Part shown: positions 1 through 5,309 of the stretch, piece after piece
How the letters are laid out: every line of letters begins with the position of its first letter
Position numbering within the stretch: the first letter of the stretch is position 1
Assembly (NCBI GenBank): GCA_905373195.1
Contig: CAJPSG010000033.1
Location: 1-8,017 of the forward strand
Length of the DNA stretch: 8,017 bases
Reading direction: 5' to 3'
DNA from: Kingella oralis
GTDB lineage: Bacteria; Pseudomonadota; Gammaproteobacteria; Burkholderiales; Neisseriaceae
Position numbers and translations under genes: made by a program
The notes under the pieces: generated by a model
What the model was told of the DNA's origin: nothing
What the model saw: the letters and a program-made list of their open reading frames with translations, nothing else
Databases searched by the model: none

Positions 1-1638
1 TACCTGTTCGGCTACATCGTCTGAAAGGGTTTCAGACGGCATGGCGTGGGGCAGGGTCATCAGGGCGGCGTAGTCCACATTGGGGCGGCGCAGCAGGTCG
101 TGCAGGCTGGCTTCTCGCGCGAGTTTCTGCCCCAATACGCGCTCTTGTTCGGCTTCGGGCAGTTTTTGCGGGGTGTACCAAGTGGCTTTGAGCCGCTGGA
201 TTTCGCGCTCGACGGCTTCGCGTTTTTCGTTGAACGCGTGCCATTGGGCTTCGCTAATCAGCCCGATTTTGTAGCCGTCTTCAGTGAGCCGCATATCGGC
301 GTTGTCTTCGCGCAGTTGCAGGCGGTATTCGGCGCGGCTGGTGAACATGCGGTACGGCTCGTTCACGCCTTTGGTAATCAAATCGTCCACGAGGACACCC
401 AAATACGCCTGTTCGCGGCGCAGCAAGAGCGGCTCTTGCCCGCGCACATACTGCACAGCGTTTGCGCCCGCCAGCAGACCTTGCGCGGCGGCTTCTTCGT
501 AGCCTGTTGTGCCGTTAATCTGCCCGGCGAAAAACAGCCCCGCGATGGTTTTGGTTTCGAGGCTGGCTTTGAGGTTACGCGGGTCAAAGTAGTCGTATTC
601 GATGGCGTAGCCGGGGCGCAGGATGTGGGCGTTTTCCAAACCTTTCATCGAGCGCACAAGGGCGAGTTGAATATCAAACGGCAGGCTGGTGGAGATGCCG
701 TTGGGGTAGTATTCGTTGGTGGTCAGGCCTTCGGGTTCGAGGAAAATCTGGTGGCTGTCTTTGTCGGCGAAGCGGTTGATTTTGTCTTCGATGGATGGGC
801 AGTAGCGCGGGCCCACGCCTTCGATTTTGCCGGTAAACATCGGGCTGCGGTCAAAGCCGCTGCGGATAATGTCGTGTGTTTTCAAGTTGGTATGCGTAAT
901 CCAGCACGACACTTGGCGCGGGTGCATGGCGGCGTTGCCGCGCACGGACATCACGGGGGTCGGCGTGTCGCCCGGCTGTTCGGTAAGCTGCGAAAAATCA
1001 ATTGTGCGCCCGTCGATACGCGGCGGCGTGCCGGTTTTCAAGCGGCTTTGCGGCAGGTTCAGCTCTTTGAGACAGCCTGAAAGCGATTGCGCGGCAGGGT
1101 CGCCCGCGCGGCCGCCCGAGTAGTTTTCCAAGCCGATGTGGATTTTGCCCGCCAAAAAAGTGCCTGCGGTCAGCACCACGGCGCGGGCTTTGAACACCAC
1201 GTTCATCGCGGTTTTCACGCCCGATACGCGGCCGCCGTCAAGCAGGATGTCGTCCACCGCCTGCTGGAACAGCGATAAATTGGGCTGGTTTTCTAGCATT
1301 TCGCGGATGGCGGCTTTATACAGAATGCGGTCGGCTTGGGCGCGGGTGGCGCGTACCGCCGCGCCTTTGCTGGCGTTGAGACGGCGGAACTGTATGCCGC
1401 TCATATCCGTTGCCAGTGCCATCGCGCCGCCGAGCGCGTCGAGTTCGCGGACTAAATGCCCTTTGCCAATGCCGCCGATGGACGGGTTGCAGGACATCTG
1501 CCCGAGCGTTTCGATGTTGTGGGTGAGCAAGAGCGTGTCCGCGCCCATGCGTGCGGCGGCGAGGGCAGCTTCCGTGCCAGCGTGTCCGCCGCCGACGATG
1601 ATGATGTCGTAGGTGTGGGGGTAGGTGATGGTGGTCAT
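1..1638 (-). CDS. mnmG: tRNA uridine-5-carboxymethylaminomethyl(34) synthesis enzyme MnmG (partial)
   Basis: FAD-dependent enzyme that, with the GTPase MnmE, installs the (carboxymethyl)aminomethyl group on wobble uridine U34 of certain tRNAs in the cytoplasm. The minus-strand frame is open from an ATG at 1638-1636 to the window edge, 546 codons with no stop, so roughly 80-85 C-terminal residues lie outside (the family is about 630 residues). Seen in the translation: the N-terminal dinucleotide-binding motif IVGGGHAG (residues 14-21), [13 protein letters not shown] with Cys50, [21 protein letters not shown] with Cys280, and [19 protein letters not shown]. Cys50 and Cys280 sit three residues later than the two conserved cysteines of E. 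coli MnmG. The ATG gives the usual N-terminus directly before the FAD motif, although no good Shine-Dalgarno precedes it. The gene diverges from the lipoprotein pair. It carries one Neisseria-type uptake sequence at 31-42. Identification is firm. Confidence 0.97.
   Translation of the reverse strand, partial: MTTITYPHTYDIIIVGGGHAGTEAALAAARMGADTLLLTHNIETLGQMSCNPSIGGIGKGHLVRELDALGGAMALATDMSGIQFRRLNASKGAAVRATRAQADRILYKAAIREMLENQPNLSLFQQAVDDILLDGGRVSGVKTAMNVVFKARAVVLTAGTFLAGKIHIGLENYSGGRAGDPAAQSLSGCLKELNLPQSRLKTGTPPRIDGRTIDFSQLTEQPGDTPTPVMSVRGNAAMHPRQVSCWITHTNLKTHDIIRSGFDRSPMFTGKIEGVGPRYCPSIEDKINRFADKDSHQIFLEPEGLTTNEYYPNGISTSLPFDIQLALVRSMKGLENAHILRPGYAIEYDYFDPRNLKASLETKTIAGLFFAGQINGTTGYEEAAAQGLLAGANAVQYVRGQEPLLLRREQAYLGVLVDDLITKGVNEPYRMFTSRAEYRLQLREDNADMRLTEDGYKIGLISEAQWHAFNEKREAVEREIQRLKATWYTPQKLPEAEQERVLGQKLAREASLHDLLRRPNVDYAALMTLPHAMPSETLSDDVAEQV
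31..42 (-). repeat. Neisseria-dialect DNA uptake sequence (AG-DUS) inside mnmG
   Basis: The minus strand reads ATGCCGTCTGAA, a perfect 12-mer of the classical meningococcal/gonococcal uptake sequence, encoding Met-Pro-Ser-Glu in the mnmG frame. A half-copy in the opposite orientation (CGTCTGAA at 18-25) lies next to it, giving the inverted repeat CGTCTGAAA-ggg-TTTCAGACG at 18-38. All other uptake sequences seen here use the AGGCAGCCTGAA dialect. Confidence 0.8.
1070..1081 (+). repeat. Degenerate uptake sequence inside mnmG
   Basis: AGACAGCCTGAA differs from AGGCAGCCTGAA at one base. On the minus strand it encodes part of Ser-Gly-Cys-Leu-Lys of MnmG. It may be a decayed uptake sequence or coding coincidence. 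Confidence 0.4.
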
Positions 1639-1664
1639 GTGGTGTGTCTTTCGGATTTTAGGAT

Positions 1665-1701
1665 TTCAGGCTGCCTTATTCGTTATCAAAGGCAGCCTGA
1701 A
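1665..1701. repeat. Inverted pair of DNA uptake sequences (hairpin)
   Basis: TTCAGGCTGCCT at 1665-1676 and AGGCAGCCTGAA at 1690-1701 are exact reverse complements separated by 13 bases, and the pairing extends by flanking T/A bases. Such pairs often act as terminators, but here the pair lies 5' of mnmG and has no T-run on either side. If mnmG transcription starts upstream of it, it would lie in the mnmG leader. Confidence 0.75.
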
Positions 1702-1734
1702 AATGGGTTGGGGTATAGCCACGCCGTTTCGCGT

Positions 1735-1758
1735 TTCAGGCTGCCTTAGCCAAGGCAG
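1735..1758 (-). repeat. Uptake sequence fused to a short hairpin
   Basis: A perfect uptake sequence (1735-1746, minus orientation) overlaps a compact inverted repeat CTGCCTT-agcc-AAGGCAG at 1741-1758 (7-bp stem, 4-base loop). Half of the uptake sequence therefore forms one hairpin arm. No function is assigned. Confidence 0.6.
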
Positions 1759-1892
1759 TCAGCATCATCGCAGCAAGGCAGAATTTCGTTGGCATGACAA
1801 CACTTCTCATCATATTACAGCGCAGATTGCGTGTTTTTCAGGCTGCCGATTAACCAAAATTAGGCGCGATTATACGCGGTTTAAAACCAGTT

Positions 1893-1904
1893 TTCAGGCT
1901 GCCT
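1893..1904 (-). repeat. DNA uptake sequence, single copy
   Basis: TTCAGGCTGCCT is a perfect copy on the minus strand and is not paired into a hairpin. A one-mismatch copy, TTCAGGCTGCCG, lies 45 bases upstream at 1837-1848. Confidence 0.85.
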
Positions 1905-2031
1905 CAAAAGACAGCAACCACGATTTTCTCTCTATACCTACATCGCTGAATGTAAACACATTTCATGTGGTATTTTTATCAATAAACCCCGCTTAATTTG
2001 TAAAAATAATAAGAAAAACCCCCTATTCAGG

Positions 2032-2037
2032 TACAAT
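2032..2037 (+). promoter_or_regulatory. Candidate -10 box for the lipoprotein genes
   Basis: TACAAT in an AT-rich stretch, about 60 bases upstream of the GTG start at 2097. It would give a leader of roughly 50 nt. No good -35 hexamer is found at 16-18 bases, so this is tentative. Confidence 0.35.
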
Positions 2038-2096
2038 ATTTTCCATATGGCTGAATTTTCTCGCCATTTACTTTTCTTAAAACGGAGTAACCCATC

Positions 2097-2345
2097 GTGT
2101 TAAAACACACCCTATTATCCTTAGTATTGGTAGCAAGCCTCACTGGCTGCGTAACCTACGGCACACAACACTTCAACCCAACGCCTGAGCAATCTGCTGC
2201 TATGGAAGCCGATTCTCGCGCTGTGCAAGCTGCTGAACGCGCAGAACGCCGCGAACGCCGTGGCGAACGCCGCGAAGAAATGATGGACGAAGCCGATGCC
2301 ATCAACCGCGCTTATGGCGACCGCAAAGTGTACATCCTGCACTAA
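2097..2345 (+). CDS. Small predicted outer-membrane lipoprotein, unknown function (lipoprotein A)
   Basis: I do not recognise this 82-residue protein. Residues 1-18 form a lipoprotein signal peptide: Lys3, a hydrophobic core, then the lipobox Leu-Thr-Gly-Cys with the lipidated cysteine at position 18. Residue +2 is Val, not Asp, which predicts sorting to the outer membrane. The mature 65 residues are highly charged. An Arg/Glu-rich stretch around residues 46-60 comes from imperfect 9-base repeats (GAACGCCGC type, 2235-2276) encoding Glu-Arg-Arg, and is probably helical. The start is GTG at 2097: it has GGAG at 2084-2087 with a 9-base spacer and gives a complete signal peptide. The second lipoprotein gene follows after 25 bases and looks co-transcribed. 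Being a lipoprotein is well supported; the role is unknown. Confidence 0.8.
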   Translation: MLKHTLLSLVLVASLTGCVTYGTQHFNPTPEQSAAMEADSRAVQAAERAERRERRGERREEMMDEADAINRAYGDRKVYILH

Positions 2346-2370
2346 TTTTTAATCCTTTGGAGTCTATGCA

Positions 2371-2700
2371 ATGAAAAACAATATTCTATTTTTGGTTTTA
2401 ACCGCCTTCATCGCCACAGGTTGCACCACCAGCGGCAGCTCTGTGGGCGATATGGCAATCGGTAGCGATTCTGCCGCCATCAAAGCAGGGCGTAACCGCA
2501 AAGAAGCGCAACTTTCACGCGCCGAGCTGGAACAACACCGCCGCCAGCGTGCTAACGTATCCGAAGAATTGGCTTTGGAGCGTGAAAAACGTGCCAACAA
2601 ACGCGATCAAATCAACGGCGCAATGGGCACAGCCGCTGGCGCAGTGGGCTTGATTGGTGGCATCGCGGCAACTGCGGGCATGATTAAATCCATTTTCTAA
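2371..2700 (+). CDS. Small glycine-zipper lipoprotein, unknown function (lipoprotein B)
   Basis: I do not recognise this 109-residue protein as a named family. It has a lipoprotein signal peptide ending Ala-Thr-Gly-Cys with the lipidated cysteine at position 18, the same position as in lipoprotein A, and Thr at +2 (outer membrane predicted). Residues about 38-80 are charged and probably helical. Residues 82-104 are a hydrophobic Gly/Ala-rich segment with GxxxG-type spacing (Gly86/Gly90, Gly93/Gly97), like glycine-zipper helices that pack or oligomerise in membranes. The ATG at 2371 has GGAG at 2359-2362 with an 8-base spacer; an out-of-frame ATG at 2366 stops after two codons. It is the last gene before a strong terminator at 2720-2763. 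Inferred: the two lipoproteins may act together in the cell envelope. Confidence 0.8.
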   Translation: MKNNILFLVLTAFIATGCTTSGSSVGDMAIGSDSAAIKAGRNRKEAQLSRAELEQHRRQRANVSEELALEREKRANKRDQINGAMGTAAGAVGLIGGIAATAGMIKSIF

Positions 2701-2719
2701 TCGTTTAACCGTGCAAGAT

Positions 2720-2763
2720 AAAGGCAGCCTGAAAACGGAAAATTCGTTTTCAGGCTGCCTTTT
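2720..2763. terminator. Bidirectional terminator made of inverted DNA uptake sequences
   Basis: Perfect 18-bp stem (2720-2737 with 2745-2762), 7-base loop, built from uptake sequences at 2722-2733 (+) and 2749-2760 (-). On the plus strand it ends in a T-run, typical of a rho-independent terminator for the lipoprotein genes. On the minus strand it also ends in TTT and lies about 20 bases beyond the rnpB 3' end, so it probably serves both convergent transcripts. Confidence 0.9.
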
Positions 2764-2781
2764 TGTGCTTTGAATAATCGG

Positions 2782-3133
2782 GTGCAGGCGAAACGATAAG
2801 CCGGGTTCTGTCGTTGAACAGCCATTCATCTAGACTTTGCGTTGCCACAAAGTTCAAGCAACCTACCCGAACGCTCGGCGAGCAGCGTTAATGCGTTCTG
2901 TTTGGTCTTGCTACCAATGGGGTTTAGCCTGCTGCGCGTTGTTACCAACGGCACGGTGCGCTCTTACCGCACCTTTTCACCCTTGCCTGTGCGCGTTGCG
3001 CCATCGGCGGTCTTGCTCTCTGCGCCACTTTCCGTCGTGTTACCACGCCCAGCCGTTAGCTGGCATTGTGCTCTGTGTAGCCCGGACTTTCCTCCCCGTG
3101 TTGCCACGCGGCGGCTGCCTGTTTTGCCTGCGC
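2782..3133 (-). ncRNA. rnpB: RNase P RNA, bacterial class A
   Basis: Catalytic RNA of ribonuclease P, which with the protein RnpA removes 5' leaders from precursor tRNAs. The minus strand shows conserved blocks in order: GAGGAAAGTCCGGGCT near the 5' end (3094-3079), AAGGGTGAAAAGGTGCGGTA carrying the GGU that contacts the tRNA CCA end (around 2984-2965), GCAGGCTAAACCCC, and ACAGAACCCGGCTTAT near the 3' end (2811-2796). Terminal helix P1 can form between GCAGGC at 3131-3126 and GCCTGC at 2789-2784, which fixes both ends to within a few bases. The length of about 350 nt is normal for type A. A perfect TATAAT lies just upstream and a terminator hairpin just downstream. Open reading frames across this stretch are artefacts. 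Confidence 0.97.
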
Positions 3134-3138
3134 GGCGG

Positions 3139-3174
3139 ATTATACAAGGTTTCATGGTACTGAGGCAGCCTGAA
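3139..3174 (-). promoter_or_regulatory. rnpB promoter with an uptake sequence in the -35 region
   Basis: On the minus strand a consensus TATAAT (3144-3139) lies 5-7 bases before the deduced 5' end of rnpB. The -35 position, 16-18 bases upstream, falls on the end of a perfect uptake sequence at 3163-3174 (read as GCTGCCTCA), which has only a weak match to TTGACA. The -10 call is strong; the -35 is uncertain. Confidence 0.75.
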
Positions 3175-3288
3175 ACGCCGTGAAAACATTGCGCCAACCT
3201 GATGGGCTGGGCTACAATTCGCTTTCTTATTCAACCCATCCGCCATATAAACGTAAGCAGGCAAGCGAATGATTTTCAGGCTGCCTTG
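3175..3288. other. Intergenic stretch with an uptake sequence and a weak plus-strand promoter candidate
   Basis: No gene is seen. TTGCGC (3189-3194) and TACAAT (3213-3218) spaced 18 bases could be a weak plus-strand promoter pointing towards tetR. A perfect uptake sequence (minus orientation) lies at 3275-3286, two bases from the MITE-like element. Confidence 0.35.
3275..3286 (-). repeat. DNA uptake sequence abutting the MITE-like element
   Basis: TTCAGGCTGCCT, perfect copy, separated by only two bases from the left inverted repeat starting at 3289. Confidence 0.85.
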
Positions 3289-3448
3289 GAACCTATATTC
3301 GTTATTTGCATAGGCATCTTTAATGCCCTAAAAACGCGGCTACCGCGTTAAAAATGCTCGCAAGGTGTTCAACCTTGCTGCGCTTTTTGCCTTGTATCCA
3401 CGCTTTTATATCATCAAATCTGCCTATGTAAATAACGAATATAGGTTC
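3289..3448. mobile_element. MITE-like element with 28-bp terminal inverted repeats
   Basis: The left end (3289-3316, beginning GAACCTATATTCGTTATTT) and the right end (3421-3448) are reverse complements over 28 bases with one mismatch. They enclose 104 bp with no coding capacity. The interior holds two small hairpins: AACGCGG-cta-CCGCGTT (3333-3349) and GCAAGGT-gttca-ACCTTGC (3360-3378). The 160-bp length, long terminal repeats and lack of a transposase fit a non-autonomous miniature inverted-repeat element, analogous in form to the neisserial Correia repeats. The end sequence does not match the Correia end as I know it. No clear target-site duplication is visible. It lies directly upstream of the tetR operator. 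The inverted repeat is certain; mobility is inferred. Confidence 0.7.
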
Positions 3449-3465
3449 TTATTTTTTAACCTTTA

Positions 3466-3481
3466 TTGGACGACTGTCCAA
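3466..3481. promoter_or_regulatory. Candidate TetR-family operator (autoregulation)
   Basis: TTGGAC-gact-GTCCAA is a perfect 16-base palindrome (6-base arms, 4-base centre), 8 bases upstream of the tetR ATG. Its size and position fit a dimeric TetR-type repressor controlling its own operon. It begins with an in-frame TTG that could be mistaken for a start codon. Binding is inferred, not shown. Confidence 0.6.
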
Positions 3482-3489
3482 CTGCTTTT

Positions 3490-4116
3490 ATGTCGCTTGA
3501 ACTTTCATCTTCTCAACAATTTATCTTGGCTGCGGAACAGCTTTATCCGCAGCTGGGCTATCAAAAATTATCGGTGCGAATATTGGCAACGCAAGCCAAG
3601 CTCAGCTCGGGGCTGTTTCATCATATGTTTGCCAACAAGGATGATTTTATGGCGCAGGTGTTTGCGCAGCATTTTCAACGCGCGTTTGGCTGGCTTGCGC
3701 CCGAGTTTGCCGCCGATGCGCCGCCGATTGAGCGTTTGCGCCGTTTGTATTTTCAGGCTGCCTTATCGTTGCGTGCAGAAGTGCCGTGGATAACGCGAAT
3801 GCTGATTGATAGCGCGGATAATGTAACCATCGCGCAAAAAAGCGTGCAGGATTTGGTGCTGCGCGAGTTTCATTTGGTGCGGCAAATGGTGGGCGAGATT
3901 GCGCCACAGATGTCGGATGAGGAGGCGATTCATGTGATTAGCCAGTTGCAAACCAGTATTTTGCTGCCGATTTTGGCGGCGAATACGTTTAGCCGTATTC
4001 AGGTGATGCCTGATGAATTGCGCCAGCCAATATTGCAGCAGCTTACGGATGATGCGCTGGCGCAGCGGGTGGATTGGATGATAAATGCTTTGTTTAGTGT
4101 GAGGGAAACGTTATGA
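3490..4116 (+). CDS. TetR/AcrR-family transcriptional regulator
   Basis: 208 residues from the ATG at 3490. The N-terminal helix-turn-helix domain (about residues 8-58) has the TetR pattern: helix 1 around FILAAEQLYPQLGYQKLSV, then ILATQAKLSSGLFHHMFANKDDF with the turn and recognition helix. The C-terminal 150 residues are the variable ligand-binding and dimerisation domain; no ligand can be named. An in-frame TTG at 3466 would add eight residues but lies in the palindrome, and neither start has a clear Shine-Dalgarno, so the start is uncertain. The stop overlaps the adaptor's start (ATGA, 4113-4116), implying translational coupling. A perfect uptake sequence at 3752-3763 encodes FQAAL. By analogy with E. 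coli CecR (YbiH) next to ybhG, it likely represses itself and the adaptor gene. Confidence 0.9.
   Translation: MSLELSSSQQFILAAEQLYPQLGYQKLSVRILATQAKLSSGLFHHMFANKDDFMAQVFAQHFQRAFGWLAPEFAADAPPIERLRRLYFQAALSLRAEVPWITRMLIDSADNVTIAQKSVQDLVLREFHLVRQMVGEIAPQMSDEEAIHVISQLQTSILLPILAANTFSRIQVMPDELRQPILQQLTDDALAQRVDWMINALFSVRETL
3752..3763 (-). repeat. DNA uptake sequence inside tetR
   Basis: Perfect TTCAGGCTGCCT within the coding region, read in the tetR frame as Phe-Gln-Ala-Ala-Leu at the start of the ligand-binding domain. Confidence 0.85.
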
Positions 4117-5171
4117 AAAAATGGATTATTCCTGTGGTGATTGTGGCTGCGGGGGCGGCGGGTTTTGTGGCTTACCAAAAACAGCAGGCGGATAGGCAGC
4201 CTGAAAACATTGTTGCGTCTAATGGGCGGCTGGAATTGGAGCGCATTGATGTGGCGACTTTGTATGCAGGGCGTGTGAAAACGATGAATGTGGACGAGGG
4301 CAGCGAGGTGAAGACGGGGGATGTGCTGGCGGAATTGTCGTCGGACACCACTTCTAGCCGCGTGGAAGAGGCGGAGGCGGGTGAGTTAGCCGCCAAAGAG
4401 ATGGTGCAACGGGCGCAAGCGGGTGTGAAACAGGCGCAGGAAGCGGTGGCGCGGGCGGATGCGCAAATTGCGGCGCAGTTGCATCAGCAAAGATTGGCGC
4501 AGATGGAATTGGACAACGCGGGCAAAATGCAAAGTGAAGATTTGGTTTCGCCTGCGGAAACGCAGCGTCGTCGTTCGCAACGCGATGGCGCAGCAGCGGC
4601 GGTGAAAGCGGCGCAAGCGGCCAAAGCGGAAGCCTTGGCGGCGGTGAAACAGGCGCAGGCGCAAGTGGCAGAAGCGCAAGCGGGCGTGGCTTCGCGGCAG
4701 GCGCAGCTTAAATCGGCGCAGTCTGCCAACAACGACATGCAAATCACCAGCCCGAAAGATGGCGTGGTGGAATACCGAATCGCGCAAGTGGGCAATGTGG
4801 TGGGGGCGGGCAGCAAGGTGGTAAGTTTGCTGGATTTTAGCGATGCGAGCATGGCAATTTTCTTGCCCACGGCGCAAGTAGGCAGCCTGAAAGTGGGCGA
4901 TGAGGCGCGGATTAAGCTGGACGGCGTGGATGCAGTGTTCCCTGCCCAAATCAGCTTTATCGCCACCGAGGCGCAGTTCACGCCGAAAAATGTGGAAACG
5001 GCAACCGAGCGGGCGAAGCTGATGTTTAAGGTGAAACTGCGGATTCCGAAAGAAACGGCGTTGCAATATAAAGGCTTGCTCAAAGGCGGCATGGTGGGCA
5101 ATGGCTATGTGCGCACCAATGGGCAGCAGGCTTGGTCGGATGATTTGGCGGTGAAACTGCCGAAGTTTTGA
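4113..5171 (+). CDS. HlyD/YbhG-like periplasmic adaptor (membrane fusion) protein
   Basis: A 352-residue adaptor of the kind that links an inner-membrane transporter to an outer-membrane channel for efflux or secretion. Residues 1-20 are a signal anchor (Lys-Lys, then a hydrophobic segment). A biotinyl-lipoyl-like half-domain lies at about 37-78 (VDEGSEVKTGDVLAEL), a long Ala/Gln-rich alpha-hairpin coiled coil at about 84-207, the second lipoyl half at about 210-242 (ITSPKDGVVEYRIAQVGNVV), then a beta-barrel. AQFTPKNVETATER (287-300) resembles the matching segment of E. coli YbhG. The start overlaps tetR by four bases and has GAGG at 4101-4104. Uptake sequences lie at 4194-4205 (encoding RQPE) and 4880-4891. 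In ybhG-type operons ABC transporter genes follow; here hairpins and the convergent rpiA follow, so the transporter partner must be elsewhere or lost. Confidence 0.9.
   Translation: MKKWIIPVVIVAAGAAGFVAYQKQQADRQPENIVASNGRLELERIDVATLYAGRVKTMNVDEGSEVKTGDVLAELSSDTTSSRVEEAEAGELAAKEMVQRAQAGVKQAQEAVARADAQIAAQLHQQRLAQMELDNAGKMQSEDLVSPAETQRRRSQRDGAAAAVKAAQAAKAEALAAVKQAQAQVAEAQAGVASRQAQLKSAQSANNDMQITSPKDGVVEYRIAQVGNVVGAGSKVVSLLDFSDASMAIFLPTAQVGSLKVGDEARIKLDGVDAVFPAQISFIATEAQFTPKNVETATERAKLMFKVKLRIPKETALQYKGLLKGGMVGNGYVRTNGQQAWSDDLAVKLPKF
4194..4205 (+). repeat. DNA uptake sequence inside the adaptor gene, first copy
   Basis: Perfect AGGCAGCCTGAA, in frame as Arg-Gln-Pro-Glu, in the linker just after the N-terminal membrane anchor, where extra residues are likely tolerated. 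Confidence 0.85.
4880..4891 (+). repeat. DNA uptake sequence inside the adaptor gene, second copy
   Basis: Perfect AGGCAGCCTGAA, read as part of Val-Gly-Ser-Leu-Lys in the beta-barrel region, in a different codon phase from the first copy. Confidence 0.85.
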
Positions 5172-5192
5172 TGTTGGGCGCGATGTGTAATT

Positions 5193-5233
5193 AAGGCAGC
5201 CTGAAAACGGATTGAGCGTTTTCAGGCTGCCTT
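5193..5233. terminator. Terminator of the tetR-adaptor operon made of inverted uptake sequences
   Basis: Perfect 17-bp stem (5193-5209 with 5217-5233), 7-base loop, starting 21 bases after the adaptor stop codon. Uptake sequences are at 5194-5205 (+) and 5221-5232 (-). The T-run is short (TTT then GG), so its strength is less certain than that of the 2720-2763 terminator. On the minus strand it is a second hairpin beyond rpiA. Confidence 0.75.
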
Positions 5234-5257
5234 TGGTTGCGGTTGATGGGATTTCAA

Positions 5258-5297
5258 TTTTCAGGCTGCCTCTTATCCGCAAAAGGCAGCCTGAAAA
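5258..5297. terminator. Inverted uptake-sequence hairpin downstream of rpiA
   Basis: 14-bp perfect stem (5258-5271 with 5284-5297) and 12-base loop, from uptake sequences at 5260-5271 (-) and 5284-5295 (+). It begins 12 bases after the rpiA stop codon on the minus strand. The minus-strand tail (TTGAAATCCC) is poor in T, so it may act as an RNA 3'-end stabiliser or weak terminator together with the neighbouring hairpin. Confidence 0.6.
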
Positions 5298-5309
5298 CCG
5301 TATCCCACA

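Larger units (their letters stand above)
1639..2096. other. Divergent intergenic region between mnmG and the lipoprotein genes
   Basis: No credible gene is seen in this 458-bp stretch. It holds four perfect uptake sequences (1665-1676, 1690-1701, 1735-1746, 1893-1904) and one single-mismatch copy (1837-1848). The right third (about 1905-2080) is AT-rich and probably contains the promoter of the lipoprotein genes. A 13-base palindrome CACATTTCATGTG at 1957-1969 might be a protein-binding site, but no regulator can be named. Apparent open frames crossing the region are built from the repeated uptake sequences and lack ribosome binding sites. Confidence 0.7.

Noticed and set aside
46..1080. Open frame of 344 codons on the plus strand
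   Set aside because: It is antisense to mnmG, which has clear family motifs along its whole length. The plus-strand frame arises from GC-rich codon bias.
1957..1969. Palindrome CACATTTCATGTG as an FNR, Fur or similar operator
   Set aside because: It matches no consensus I know well enough to claim; noted only as a possible site.
1625..1996. Open frame of 123 codons in the mnmG upstream region
   Set aside because: It starts antisense inside mnmG, has no ribosome binding site, and much of it is translation of repeated uptake sequences.
2837..3264. Several open frames of 70-113 codons on both strands
   Set aside because: They lie over rnpB, whose conserved RNA blocks explain the sequence.
3466..3489. 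TTG at 3466 as the start of tetR
   Set aside because: It coincides with the first arm of the palindrome, has no ribosome binding site, and would add eight residues outside the usual TetR N-terminus. The ATG at 3490 is preferred, though it also lacks a clear Shine-Dalgarno.
3365..3793. Open frame of 142 codons on the plus strand
   Set aside because: It starts inside the MITE-like element and overlaps tetR in another frame; the TetR domain is clear in the other reading.
4386..5282. Open frame of 298 codons on the minus strand, rich in His and Arg
   Set aside because: It lies antisense to the adaptor gene, has biased composition without a recognisable domain, and starts inside repeated uptake sequences.
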